Origin: Sporobacter termitidis DSM 10068
GTDB lineage: Bacteria > Bacillota > Clostridia > Oscillospirales > Oscillospiraceae
Direction of reading: 5' to 3'
Assembly (NCBI RefSeq): GCF_900130065.1
Contig: NZ_FQXV01000008.1
Span: 124,001 to 188,000, forward strand
DNA length: 64,000 nucleotides
The notes below the pieces were generated by a model. That model saw nothing but the letters and a program-made list of their open reading frames with translations. It was not told where the DNA came from and did no database searches. A program made the position numbers and the translations under genes. This document shows positions 1 to 8,140 of the stretch, in pieces. The stretch's first letter is position 1. Every line of letters starts with the position of its first letter.

Positions 1-1
1 C

Positions 2-349
2 CTCGGCTACATCCTCGGCCTTGTGTCGGCGCTCTTTCTGCCGGTCTCCAATTACCTGCTCATCATCTACCTGACGTATCTGATTTCCGGCGTGTCGCTT
101 GTCCTGCTCAACAAGGTGTTTAAAGTCAAGGCCAGCGGGCACGCCTGCGGCGTGGCCGGCCCGATTTTCTCGCTCATCTATTTCCTCGGCCCCTGGGTTC
201 TGCTGGGCCTGCTGCTCCTGGCGGCGGTATTCTGGGCCAGTCTCAACATGAACAGGCACGACAAATCGGAGCTGCTCATCGGGTCGACGGTACCAACGTA
301 CGCGTTCCTGCTGGCGTTTCTGATCGTGCTGGGCTACCGCGGGCTCTGA
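2..349 (+). CDS. PAP2-like membrane protein, 3' end only
   Basis: The reading frame is open at the window edge (it reads through the first codons), so the start lies upstream. The visible 115 residues are strongly hydrophobic, with at least three membrane segments. A polar SGHACGVAGP stretch sits in the middle, which resembles the histidine-containing loop of membrane PAP2-type phosphatases. A second His (NMNRHDKSE) occurs about 45 residues later, in the spacing expected for the third PAP2 motif. Substrate would be a lipid or polyprenyl phosphate, but this is inference from a fragment. It could be another polytopic membrane protein. Confidence 0.5.
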   Translation, partial: LGYILGLVSALFLPVSNYLLIIYLTYLISGVSLVLLNKVFKVKASGHACGVAGPIFSLIYFLGPWVLLGLLLLAAVFWASLNMNRHDKSELLIGSTVPTYAFLLAFLIVLGYRGL

Positions 350-529
350 TACGGCGGCAGATTAGGAATATTTTATCACTCCCGGTCCGCCGTTGTCGAG
401 CGTTTATTGTGTCCCAGTTATGAATAAAGAGTGAATTTTAAAGAGCTGCCCGCACCGGAAGAGCGTTGCGGGCAGCTTGAACTTAACACGACGTATGGCA
501 GATTTAACATATTGTTAACAATAAAACTG

Positions 530-558
530 TTGTATTTGCCGACAGACGAGCGTATACT
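530..558 (+). promoter_or_regulatory. Sigma-A type promoter for the 24-codon ORF
   Basis: TTGTAT at 530-535 and TATACT at 553-558 are separated by 17 bases. They lie 33 bases upstream of a strong ribosome site and a short ORF. Confidence 0.55.
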
Positions 559-590
559 AAGCGTAGTGAATAAGGAAAGGAGGCGTTATA

Positions 591-665
591 TTGTTGATAA
601 ACAATCATGAAGACATCGACGACATGATCTTCAAGGATGAAGAATACACCACAAGCGACAGATAA
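591..665 (+). CDS. Small acidic 24-residue protein candidate
   Basis: A TTG codon follows the ribosome site AAGGAAAGGAGG (572-583) at 7 bases. It opens a 24-codon frame ending in TAA at 663-665. The peptide is very acidic (HEDIDDM, FKDEEY). A promoter lies just upstream and a terminator hairpin with a T-run follows within 15 bases, so the unit has the full layout of an independent small gene. No family recognised. It could instead be a leader transcript or sORF-like regulatory RNA. Confidence 0.5.
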   Translation: MLINNHEDIDDMIFKDEEYTTSDR

Positions 666-677
666 GCTGGATGGATC

Positions 678-705
678 CCAGGGTGAAATTCCCTGGTATT
701 TTTTT
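678..705 (+). terminator. Intrinsic terminator after the small ORF
   Basis: CCAGGG (678-683) pairs with CCCTGG (691-696) around a 7-base loop, followed by TATTTTTTTA. Confidence 0.6.
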
Positions 706-752
706 ACCCTTTTTTATGATAACTGCCTCGCAATAGTCTGGGGGCAGTGAAA

Positions 753-818
753 AGCGGAAGGCTGCCGCGGGAAGGTCGGGCGTTTATGGGCCCGTATCTT
801 CAGCGGCAGCCTTCCGCT
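753..818. repeat. 16-bp perfect inverted repeat, possible terminator
   Basis: AGCGGAAGGCTGCCGC at 753-768 is the exact reverse complement of 803-818, with a 34-base spacer. It lies just past the 3' end of the minus-strand lipoprotein gene and is followed on that strand by a short T-run, so it may terminate that gene. The long spacer is unusual for a terminator. Confidence 0.5.
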
Positions 819-839
819 GCGCCCGGCGGTTATGTAAGG

Positions 840-1544
840 TTACGCAGCCGCGGACGTCTGCGGGGCCGCGTCTGTGCCCGCGCTATCCGGCTGGGGCGTG
901 TCCAGGCCGCCGGTCTGATCGCCGGCCTGGCCATCCGGCCGCTGCCCGCCGCCGAAGTTTTCAACGACGATGGCTTCCGCCGCGTCGCCGTCCATGGTGA
1001 CGCGCAGGATATCCCCGGCCTTGATGTCGGCAATGGTCCCGGCGGTGCCGCTGCCGCCGCTGCCGACGGTGATAGCCGTGTCGGACGACACGGTGATCGT
1101 CCTCGTCTCGCCAGTCGGCGTCAGGCCGAACCCGCCGCCCGGGCCGCCGGACTGGTCACGGTTCCCGCCGGCACTGCCGCCGGAAGGCCGCGCGGCGCCC
1201 GGATCGGCGGAGCCGCCGGGAACGCCGGACGGGGCGCCGGACACCGGAGCCGGCGTTTCCGCCGATCCGGGCGCCGAGGGTGTTCCGCCGCCGTTCGGGG
1301 CGGTGTCGCCGCCTTGCGGGGCATTTTGCTCCAGCAGCTCCAGGGTGATCGTGTCACTGCTCACCGCCGTGACCCTGCCCGTCAGCTCCGTGCCGGCGGC
1401 GCCCGCCGTATCCGCGGTGCCGGAGGGCGACGGAGAGGGCGGCGTACTCGACTCCGGTGCGGCGGTCGTTCCGCCGCCGGCACAGCCGGCCAGCGCCGCG
1501 AGCATCGCGCCGGAAAACACAAGTGCCGCAATCTTCTTGTACAT
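840..1544 (-). CDS. Low-complexity lipoprotein
   Basis: A 234-residue protein beginning MYKKIAALVF with a lipobox (LAALAGC, Cys about residue 20) predicting lipid anchoring outside the membrane. The mature part is rich in Gly, Ser, Pro, Ala and Thr and holds two short beta-like segments (LTGRVTAVSSDTITLEL and RTITVSSDTAITVG). These look like a repeated small domain, as in DUF5666-like proteins, separated by a disordered linker. The ATG at 1544 is chosen because GGAAGGGG precedes it and it begins a signal peptide; an upstream in-frame ATG at 1568 lacks this. Function unknown. It lies upstream of the two-component operon but is transcribed away from it. Confidence 0.7.
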   Translation of the reverse strand: MYKKIAALVFSGAMLAALAGCAGGGTTAAPESSTPPSPSPSGTADTAGAAGTELTGRVTAVSSDTITLELLEQNAPQGGDTAPNGGGTPSAPGSAETPAPVSGAPSGVPGGSADPGAARPSGGSAGGNRDQSGGPGGGFGLTPTGETRTITVSSDTAITVGSGGSGTAGTIADIKAGDILRVTMDGDAAEAIVVENFGGGQRPDGQAGDQTGGLDTPQPDSAGTDAAPQTSAAA

Positions 1545-1660
1545 AATGTATCCCCTTCCTGTATCCATAACTGGATAACGGGACCATTATTGAAAACAAA
1601 TGTTGCGGTAACTTGAAAATTTTTTAAATAAACATTGAACAGACTGTAAACTTTAATCTG

Positions 1661-2332
1661 TCATTTTCTGTCTCTATACCCAATATCCACATGGGAGGCG
1701 TCGCAGAACGGCTTGTTCCGGGACGCGCCGCACCGGCAGAGGACGACCCTGTTCTGCGCCTCATACGCAAAGCCCTTGGCCGATTCGATGGGGATGCCGC
1801 CCTTGACGAAAAGGCCGCCGCTGACGTCCCGGTCGGGGTCCTGCAGCACGTCGATGGCCGGGTCATACGCCGGCTCGTAAGCCTTGCCCGACTTCGACAC
1901 GGCCCGGAGGCGGCCGGCGGGGCACTCGCTGGCGGCGATCACCGCCTCGCGCCTGTTGGCGGGATTGCCGGATTTCTCCACGAGCTCCCAGGCGTCGCCC
2001 CTGTCCCTGTGGCAGAACCGCGCGAAAGCGCAGCGCCCGTCGTCGTACATATCGAGGTCCGGCCCCCGGAGCAGCTCCGCCCGGTCGGTAAACGGCGCGT
2101 TGTCCGCCGTCTCCTCACCGGTAAAGCCGGCGGCCGTATGCGCGCCGTCGCAGAAGGGCGGATTTTTTGACCTGCCGCAGCGGCACAGCGCGTACGTCTC
2201 TCCCTGTGAGAGGTCCCGGCCCTCCTTATAGACATACTTTTTGCCGTCCGGCTCGATGATCTTCTCCGACAGCGGCACCCCGCCTGTCACCAGATACGGC
2301 CCCTTGGGCACGATTTTGATTTTTACTTTCAT
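1661..2332 (-). CDS. CDGSH iron-sulfur domain protein
   Basis: This 223-residue soluble protein has two CDGSH-type motifs, CRCGRSKNPPFCDGAH (about residues 50-65) and CRCGASRNKPFCDASH (about 198-213). Each has the C-x-C...C-x3-H pattern that binds a redox-active 2Fe-2S cluster. Between them is a Cys-containing region (CAFARFCHRD, ASECPAGRL) resembling the Fer4_19 mono-cluster domain that often accompanies CDGSH in bacteria. The second motif reads CDASH rather than CDGSH; the ligands are intact. Role likely electron transfer or iron-sulfur handling, but the partner is unknown. It is a single-gene unit. Confidence 0.85.
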   Translation of the reverse strand: MKVKIKIVPKGPYLVTGGVPLSEKIIEPDGKKYVYKEGRDLSQGETYALCRCGRSKNPPFCDGAHTAAGFTGEETADNAPFTDRAELLRGPDLDMYDDGRCAFARFCHRDRGDAWELVEKSGNPANRREAVIAASECPAGRLRAVSKSGKAYEPAYDPAIDVLQDPDRDVSGGLFVKGGIPIESAKGFAYEAQNRVVLCRCGASRNKPFCDASHVDIGYRDRK

Positions 2333-2682
2333 AGAAGTATCCCTCTTTACAGTGGATTGACACTTCGATCATATAACATCGCCGCCCAAATGGCAATATC
2401 CCGTAACGCGGCTGGATTGATGCTTATACAACATACGTCGCGTCATATGACATATCCCTGACCCGTAGGGGCCGCCGCCCTCGGCGGCCCGCACGCGGTG
2501 CTTATCGGAGGGATGGGCCGCCGAGGACGGCGGCCCCTACGTATAGGAAATCACAAAATGACCGAACGCGTAGGGCGGGACGACCCGGCCCGCCGTCGTT
2601 CCGTGCCGCGCGCTTCCGCCGGCCTCGGCTCCGTGTTGACATGAATACAGGCGGGCTGTAGAATTAAAATAACGAAAGCGCA
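2333..2682. repeat. Intergenic repeat block with a 27-bp inverted repeat
   Basis: CGTAGGGGCCGCC... at 2464-2490 pairs with 2515-2541 at 26 of 27 positions. This is one of several GTAGGGGC-type palindromes in the window. Just downstream, GGGACGACCCGGCCCGCCG (2578-2596) is a sequence that recurs at about 8236 and 39446. No gene is supported here. Confidence 0.7.
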
Positions 2683-2738
2683 TTTTAATCTGCTTTTAAT
2701 TCTCCTCACATTGTACTTTAAGCGTTCTCTGTTACGAT
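2683..2738 (+). promoter_or_regulatory. Promoter and direct repeats of the two-component operon
   Basis: TTGTAC (2711-2716) and TACGAT (2733-2738) are 16 bases apart. CTTTAAGC overlaps the spacer start and is matched, at the same distance from the -10, in the promoter before the first GT39 gene. Two TTTTAAT copies (2683-2689 and 2694-2700), 11 bases apart, lie upstream, a spacing typical of OmpR/PhoP-family binding sites. Regulation by the encoded response regulator is inference. Confidence 0.5.
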
Positions 2739-2779
2739 GGGACCATCCAAAGAGAACGACTGAAGGAGGAATAAATACC

Positions 2780-3322
2780 ATGGCAACTTTGGAACAGGTG
2801 GAAAAACTCCGCGAAAAGGCAAACGTCAGCTTCGAAGAGGCGAAGGCCGCCCTTGAAGCCTGCAACGACGACCTGCTTGACGCGATCATCTATCTCGAGA
2901 AACAGGGCAGGGTGAATGCTCCGGTCAACGGCGGCTACTACAGCAGCTGCGGCACGGGGGAGGAACAGCATTACGAAGGCGGCGCCGGCGATTACAAGCC
3001 GGGCGGCGGCGGAACGTTCAAGAACGCGATGAGCAAGCTGGGGCGCTTTCTTTTAAAAGTGTTCCATATCGGCAACGCGAATTTCCTGGAGGCCAGCAGA
3101 CACGGCGAGATACTCTTTGCCTGCCCGGTAACGGCGGTGGTGCTGCTGCTGATCTTCTTCTTCTGGGTTGTGGTGCCGCTGTTTATCCTGAGCCTGTTCT
3201 TCGGCTTCAGGTACCATTTCACCGGCGAGGAGCTGGGGCGGGAGTCCGTCAACAAGGTCATGGACGACGCGTCCAGCACGGTAGAGGACATCAAGAGGGA
3301 TTTCTCCGGCGGGAACAAGTAA
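2780..3322 (+). CDS. UBA/DUF4342 domain membrane protein
   Basis: This 180-residue protein starts at ATG 2780 behind GAAGGAGGA. The N-terminal 45 residues form a UBA/TS-N-like helical bundle (VSFEEAKAALEACNDDLLDAI). A Gly/Tyr-rich linker follows, then a DUF4342-like region with one long or two close membrane segments (about residues 120-150) and a charged C-terminal tail. The adjacent downstream response regulator and kinase and the short 17-base gap suggest one operon. Such proteins are often found next to two-component genes in Firmicutes, but their role is not established; a membrane sensor accessory is a guess. Confidence 0.8.
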   Translation: MATLEQVEKLREKANVSFEEAKAALEACNDDLLDAIIYLEKQGRVNAPVNGGYYSSCGTGEEQHYEGGAGDYKPGGGGTFKNAMSKLGRFLLKVFHIGNANFLEASRHGEILFACPVTAVVLLLIFFFWVVVPLFILSLFFGFRYHFTGEELGRESVNKVMDDASSTVEDIKRDFSGGNK

Positions 3323-3345
3323 CATGAGATAAAGCGGGGATGACG

Positions 3346-4023
3346 ATGGGCGCACGGATACTGCTGATCGAGGACGAGGAAAAGCTGGCGCGCTTTGTGG
3401 AGCTGGAGCTCACCTACGAGGGCTACGCCGTCACAAAGGCCTTAAACGGGAGGGCGGGGAGCGAGCTGGCCCAGAGCGGGCGGTTCGACCTCATCCTCTT
3501 GGATATCATGCTGCCGGAAATGAGCGGCATGGAGGTCCTGCGCCGCCTCCGGCGCACCTCGTCCGTCCCCGTCATCATGCTGACGGCGCGGGACGGCGTC
3601 ACCGACAAGGTGGCCGGGCTCGACCTGGGCGCCGACGACTATGTGACAAAGCCCTTTGCCATCGAGGAGCTGCTGGCGCGCATCCGCGCCGCCCTGCGCA
3701 AAAACGCCCCCGCCGCCGAAAGCGAGGTGCTGACGGCGCAGAACGTGACGCTGGACGTCAAGCGGCACACCGTCTCCGTAGAGGGTCAGGACGTGGACCT
3801 CACAAAGCGGGAATTCGACCTTTTGCACTATCTCCTGAAAAACAAGGGCATCGTCGTAACGCGCGAGGCGCTGATGGAAAACGTGTGGGACTTCGATTTC
3901 GACGGCGGGACAAACACCGTCGACGTCTATATCCGCTTTCTGCGCGGCAAGCTCGACGAGGCTTTCAACATCAAGCTCATCCACACCGTGCGCGGCGTGG
4001 GTTATGTGATTAAGGATGAATGA
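3346..4023 (+). CDS. OmpR-family response regulator
   Basis: About 225 residues. The receiver domain (1-115) shows the acidic pair IEDEE, the phosphoacceptor Asp in DLILLDIMLPE, Thr in MLTARD and Lys in VTKPF. A winged-helix DNA-binding domain follows (about 130-225; LTKREFDLLHYLL, TNTVDVYIRFLRGKL, TVRGVGYVI). ATG 3346 has GGGG at 6 bases; the in-frame ATG 3340 is an alternative but sits directly on that site. Its end overlaps the kinase start by 8 bases, implying translational coupling. Confidence 0.92.
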   Translation: MGARILLIEDEEKLARFVELELTYEGYAVTKALNGRAGSELAQSGRFDLILLDIMLPEMSGMEVLRRLRRTSSVPVIMLTARDGVTDKVAGLDLGADDYVTKPFAIEELLARIRAALRKNAPAAESEVLTAQNVTLDVKRHTVSVEGQDVDLTKREFDLLHYLLKNKGIVVTREALMENVWDFDFDGGTNTVDVYIRFLRGKLDEAFNIKLIHTVRGVGYVIKDE

Positions 4024-5518
4024 TATCAACAACACGAAGACCACGCAGGAGCCGCCGGCAAAATTCCGCAATTCCATCGCGCGCAAGCTGAGCTCCAGAA
4101 TGGTGCTCCGGCTGTTCGGCATTTTTATATCGCTGGACATCCTCCTGGGCCTCATCACCGGCGCGTGCCTTATCGCATACAGCGAGGAGAAGGCGGCCCG
4201 GGCGGCGTCGCTTTTGTCGGTGGCGGAAGCGCCCCCGCCGCCGTCGCCGGACTGGCTGAGCCTGTCGGGTGTCAGTATCGATGCCTCCGACGTCGTGACG
4301 CCGGGGAATAACGTCTCCATGCCGTTTTATTACCTCCTGCCGGATGCGACCCGGGACGCGAAAAGAAGTATCGAGACCCATGACGGGCGCGGCCTGCGGT
4401 TTCAGGATTCGATAGAGGACGTGGACTACGTCGTCTATTATAAGAGCGGTACGGCGGAGTACAGAATATCCGTCTCCCTCCGGTCGGTTCTGCACATCGT
4501 CTATATCGGCGCTGCCGTACTGCTCGGGTACGAGCTGCTGGTTCTTTTGGGGCGCATCCGCAAGGACCGGCGGATGGTGCGGGCGACGCTGGACCCCATC
4601 ACGGAGCTCACCCGCGCGGCTCAGGACTTAAACGCTGTCTCCCGGCAGCTGGACCCGGCCATGATGGCGGCGCTGGCCGGCAAGCTGGAGGGCATCAACG
4701 CCGCCCGGCTGGACACGCGCATCCAGGTCGACGACACGCAGGCGGAGCTGAAAAGCCTCGCCCGCGCCATCAACGGCATGCTGGACAGGATCAATGAATC
4801 CTACAGGGCCCAGGTCCGCTTTGTCTCGGACGCCTCCCACGAGCTCCGCACGCCGATCTCCGTCATCCAGGGGTACGCCAATCTCCTGGACCGCTGGGGC
4901 AAAAACGACGAGAAAGCGCTGCAGGAGTCCATCACCGCCATCAAGGAAGAGGCCTCGGGCATGAAGGACCTGGTGGAGCAGCTTTTGTTCCTGGCCCGGG
5001 GCGACAACAACACCATCATGCTCCAGCCCGAGACGTTCAGTCTCAGGGAGCTGGCTGAGGAGGTCGCCGCCGAAACGAAAATGATCGACCCGGCGCACGA
5101 TTACGCCACGGAGCTGAAGGACGCCGCCGTCACCGCCGATAGGTCGCTCATCAAGCAGGCGCTGCGTATTCTTGTGGACAACGCCATTAAGTACACCGAC
5201 GCCGGCGAAAAAATCACCATCCTGACCGACGACGACGGCGCGACGGCAAAGCTCGGCGTGCGGGACAACGGCATCGGCATCAGCCCGGACAATGTCCCGC
5301 GCATTTTCGACCGGTTCTACAGGGCCGACGAGTCCCGGGCCAGGGCCACCGGCGGCGCCGGACTCGGCCTGTCGATCGCGAGCTGGATCACGTCCCGCCA
5401 CGGCGGCTACCTGGAGGTTCTGAGCCGCGAGGGCCTCGGCACGAAAATCACGATCTCCCTGCCCAAAGGGGAACCCGCCGCCATGCCGCCGGCCGCCGGC
5501 CCGGAGAGCGACGGCTGA
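4016..5518 (+). CDS. Membrane sensor histidine kinase
   Basis: A 500-residue HPK with a first membrane segment at about 30-55, an extracytoplasmic region of about 100 residues, a second membrane segment at about 157-181, and a HAMP-like linker. Then comes HisKA with the phosphoacceptor His in SHELRTP (about 275), an N box (DNAIKYT), G boxes (DNGIGI, GGAGLGLSI) and a C-terminal HATPase. It phosphorylates the regulator encoded immediately upstream. The extracytoplasmic part shows no recognised ligand domain, so the stimulus is unknown. A strong terminator follows. Confidence 0.92.
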   Translation: MNDINNTKTTQEPPAKFRNSIARKLSSRMVLRLFGIFISLDILLGLITGACLIAYSEEKAARAASLLSVAEAPPPPSPDWLSLSGVSIDASDVVTPGNNVSMPFYYLLPDATRDAKRSIETHDGRGLRFQDSIEDVDYVVYYKSGTAEYRISVSLRSVLHIVYIGAAVLLGYELLVLLGRIRKDRRMVRATLDPITELTRAAQDLNAVSRQLDPAMMAALAGKLEGINAARLDTRIQVDDTQAELKSLARAINGMLDRINESYRAQVRFVSDASHELRTPISVIQGYANLLDRWGKNDEKALQESITAIKEEASGMKDLVEQLLFLARGDNNTIMLQPETFSLRELAEEVAAETKMIDPAHDYATELKDAAVTADRSLIKQALRILVDNAIKYTDAGEKITILTDDDGATAKLGVRDNGIGISPDNVPRIFDRFYRADESRARATGGAGLGLSIASWITSRHGGYLEVLSREGLGTKITISLPKGEPAAMPPAAGPESDG

Positions 5519-5531
5519 AGTTTCAGAATAA

Positions 5532-5570
5532 AATCCCTGAGACCATACCGGTTTCAGGGATTATTTTTTT
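5532..5570 (+). terminator. Terminator of the two-component operon
   Basis: AATCCCTGAGACC (5532-5544) pairs with GGTTTCAGGGATT (5550-5562), followed by ATTTTTTT. Confidence 0.85.
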
Positions 5571-5645
5571 CTTATTAAAAACACTTCGCAAGCTTTTACC
5601 TGAGATGTTTGTTAAATCTTGGAACAAAGGAGTTGATTCTTCAAA

Positions 5646-5754
5646 TTTAAAGTTCCTTTAAGCTGCGGCTGCTATGATGGCGGGGATGACTGAAGTAATT
5701 TATACGATTTTGTCACAGTTTGTTCACCATGCGGCATCGCCGCGCGCTTATAAT
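5646..5754 (+). promoter_or_regulatory. Regulatory region of the first GT39 gene
   Basis: TTTAAAG (5646) and TTTAAGC (5657) are direct repeats 11 bases apart. TATGAT (5673-5678) follows with no good -35, as expected for an activated promoter. The block CTTTAAGC-N5-CTG-YTAYGATGG is shared with the two-component operon promoter. A second pair, TTTGTCAC/TTTGTTCAC (5709-5727), and a TATAAT (5749-5754) lie downstream. Control by the neighbouring response regulator is inferred. Confidence 0.45.
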
Positions 5755-5801
5755 TCGACTGTGATAAAATGTCATCGATATTATATCGGGAGACTTTCGC
5801 C

Positions 5802-7892
5802 ATGAACCGGCTCAGAAAACATTACGACAAGCTCATACTTTTCCTGATCCTTCTGCTGACGGCGTATCTGGCCGGGTATAAGATCTGGACCCTGGGAGAC
5901 GCCAACGCGTATTATACGGCGGCTGTGACGAGCATGCTCAAAAGCTGGCACAACTTCTTTTTCGCGTCCCTGGACCCGGGCGGCTTCATCACGGTGGACA
6001 AGCCCGCCGCCGGCTTCTGGCTGCAGTGCCTGTCGGCGCGCATCTTCGGCGTGCACGGCTGGAGCGTGGTTTTGCCGGAGGTCGTCTGCTCCGTCGTGTC
6101 GGTGGCCGTTTTGTTCCATATCGTCAAAAGGAGCTTCGGCAAGGCGGCGGGGCTGCTGGCGGCGCTCTTTCTGGCGCTGACGCCGATTTTCATCGCGGCC
6201 ACGCGGTCGAACAACGTGGACGCGTCCCTTGTCATGGTGTGCCTGCTCGCGCTGTGGGCGGTCGTCGCCGCCGCCGAACGGGGCAGCCTGAAGCACCTGC
6301 TTCTCGCCGTGTCGCTCATCGGGCTTGGGTTCAATATCAAGATGCTGCAGGCGTATTTTTACGCCCCGGCGCTCTATCTCGTCTACTTCTTTACGGCGAA
6401 GACCGGCATGAAAAAGCGCGTGGGCCACCTGCTTATCGCCACGGCTGTCCTGATCGCCGTGTCGCTGTCGTGGTGCGTGGCCGTCGACCTCACGCTGGCG
6501 TCGGCGCGGCCTTACGTGGGGAGCAGCACGACGAATTCGGCGCTGGAGCTGGCCATTGGCTACAACGGCATCGCGCGGGTTCTCGGGGCGAATATGTCGC
6601 TTGATGCCGGCGGCGCCGCGAGCGCGGTGCTCGGCGGGAATTCCGGCATTCCCAACGAGGGCGGCGCGGCGGGCGTTTTGCGGCTGTTCAACGGGGAGAT
6701 GGCCGGCCAGATCAGCTGGCTGCTGATCCTCGCTGTTTTCGGCCTCGCCATGCTCGTTTTGCGGGCGCTGTCTAAAAAGGAGACGGATAAAAAAGCCGCC
6801 CTGCGGCAGCTCCTCCTGTGGCTGGGCCTGTTCGCGCCGATGTACGCGTTTTTCAGCATTTCGGGCCATTTTCACCGGTATTACCTCATCATGTTCGCGC
6901 CCTGCCTGGCCGCGCTGTCCGCCATCGCCGTGTGCGAGCTGGTCAAGCGCTTCCGGAGAGACGAGGAGACGGGGCGGCCCCGCTGGCAGAATCTCCTGCT
7001 CCCGGCAGCCATTGTGCTGACGGCCGGGTCTCAGGTGTATTATCTGACGAACCATTACCCGGCGTACTCAAAAACGCTGGTGGTTATCATCGCTATCGGC
7101 ACGGCCCTTTTCCTCGCCGGGCTTGTCGCGGCGAAGCTTTTGAAAAGAGAGCGGGGGCTGCTTGTAAAGCTCGCCGTGGCCGCCGGCCTGCTCGGCCTGC
7201 TGGCGGCGCCGGCCTTCTGGGCTTACGGCCCGATCCTGTACGGCACAAGCGCGGCGATACCGTATGCCGGGCCGCTGGACGCTTATGGCACGGGCGCCGA
7301 TATGCGCGGCGGCGGGGACGGCTTCGGCGCGCCGGGAGACGGTCAGGGCCAAAACCGGGGCGGCGATGACCGGTCCGGCGGCACTGACGGCGGCGCCGCT
7401 CCCGAGCGGCCGGAGGCCGCCCCGGACGATGCGCTGGATTTCCGCGATGAGGGCTCGGACGGCTCGGCAGACGGCGGGCAGGGGAGCCGCTTTGGCAGTA
7501 TCCCGTCAAATGTGCTGAGCGCCATGAGCAGGGGCGGCTTTATGGGGGCCATACCGGACGACGCCGTCAGCTATATGCTGGCCCATGACAGCGGCGCGCG
7601 CTTCCTCGTCGCCGTGCCGAACGCGGGCGCGGCGGAGCCGCTCATCATCGACTACGGCGTCGGCGTCATGGCGCTAGGCGGCTTCCGGGGCTCGGACAAC
7701 GCCATCAGCCTGGAGGATTTCATCGCCCTGGTGCACTGGGGTGAGCTCCAGTATTACTGGGCGGGCGGCAACGCTTACAGCGATATATCGCAGTGGGTCG
7801 AGCAAAACGGCGCCAAGGTCGATGCCTCCGCGTGGGGCGGCAGCGCCGGGAACGGCGTGCTCTATGACCTCTCGTCCCTGAAAACGGACTGA
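5802..7892 (+). CDS. GT39/ArnT-like membrane glycosyltransferase with low-complexity insert
   Basis: About 696 residues, with 11 or more membrane segments. It belongs to the PMT/ArnT superfamily, which moves a sugar from a polyprenyl-phosphate donor on the outer face of the membrane. Family features include LGDANAYYTAAV after the first segment, the loop FITVDKPAAGFWLQ (about 65-78), and an extracytoplasmic C-terminal domain. Unlike its paralog at 8409 it carries a roughly 75-residue Gly/Asp/Ser-rich insert (about 500-575). ATG 5802 has GGGAGA upstream; ATG 5769 is a weaker alternative. Target (protein, teichoic acid or lipid) unknown. Confidence 0.85.
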   Translation: MNRLRKHYDKLILFLILLLTAYLAGYKIWTLGDANAYYTAAVTSMLKSWHNFFFASLDPGGFITVDKPAAGFWLQCLSARIFGVHGWSVVLPEVVCSVVSVAVLFHIVKRSFGKAAGLLAALFLALTPIFIAATRSNNVDASLVMVCLLALWAVVAAAERGSLKHLLLAVSLIGLGFNIKMLQAYFYAPALYLVYFFTAKTGMKKRVGHLLIATAVLIAVSLSWCVAVDLTLASARPYVGSSTTNSALELAIGYNGIARVLGANMSLDAGGAASAVLGGNSGIPNEGGAAGVLRLFNGEMAGQISWLLILAVFGLAMLVLRALSKKETDKKAALRQLLLWLGLFAPMYAFFSISGHFHRYYLIMFAPCLAALSAIAVCELVKRFRRDEETGRPRWQNLLLPAAIVLTAGSQVYYLTNHYPAYSKTLVVIIAIGTALFLAGLVAAKLLKRERGLLVKLAVAAGLLGLLAAPAFWAYGPILYGTSAAIPYAGPLDAYGTGADMRGGGDGFGAPGDGQGQNRGGDDRSGGTDGGAAPERPEAAPDDALDFRDEGSDGSADGGQGSRFGSIPSNVLSAMSRGGFMGAIPDDAVSYMLAHDSGARFLVAVPNAGAAEPLIIDYGVGVMALGGFRGSDNAISLEDFIALVHWGELQYYWAGGNAYSDISQWVEQNGAKVDASAWGGSAGNGVLYDLSSLKTD

Positions 7893-7940
7893 AGCGGCGG
7901 CAGCAACCCCACCCTGCGGCGATACCAAAGCAGTGCGATT

Positions 7941-8140
7941 ACTGAAAAGTGTCACTACTGAAAAGTGTCATTACTAAATAGTGTCATTTCCGACTAAATA
8001 GTGTCATTCCCGCGCAGGCGGGAATCCACGTTCCCCTGTACGAGGGCCTGGATTCCCGCCTGCGCGGGAATGACATGGGAGAAAGCGGGAATGACATAGC
8101 GGGTATAGGCGGAATAGCATATAGTGTGTGCAGCGGAATA
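7941..8140. repeat. Tandem repeats and 26-bp perfect inverted repeat
   Basis: Four units of ACTRAAWAGTGTCAYT (16-20 bases each) run from 7941 to about 8010. They merge into a perfect inverted repeat: GTCATTCCCGCGCAGG... (8003-8028) against 8049-8074. The fragment GGATTCCCGCC-N-GCGGGAATGAC recurs once at about 39171-39195. Two further copies of GCGGAATAGC-N-TAGTGTGTGCA follow at about 8109 and 8134. No gene supported. Confidence 0.75.

Noticed and set aside
747-1616. Long plus-strand open frame (289 codons) opposite the lipoprotein gene
   Set aside because: Arg/Gly/Ala-rich translation with no ribosome site or domain; the minus-strand lipoprotein has a signal peptide and ribosome site.
3442-4320. 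Long minus-strand open frame across the response regulator
   Set aside because: High-GC shadow of a clear OmpR-family gene; no family features.
5781-7055. 424-codon minus-strand frame opposite the first GT39 gene
   Set aside because: Arg/Gln/His-rich antisense shadow with no membrane or domain pattern.
7093-7509. Possible separate Arg/Pro-rich gene within the GT39 insert region
   Set aside because: Out-of-frame reading of the Gly/Asp-rich insert; no ribosome site.
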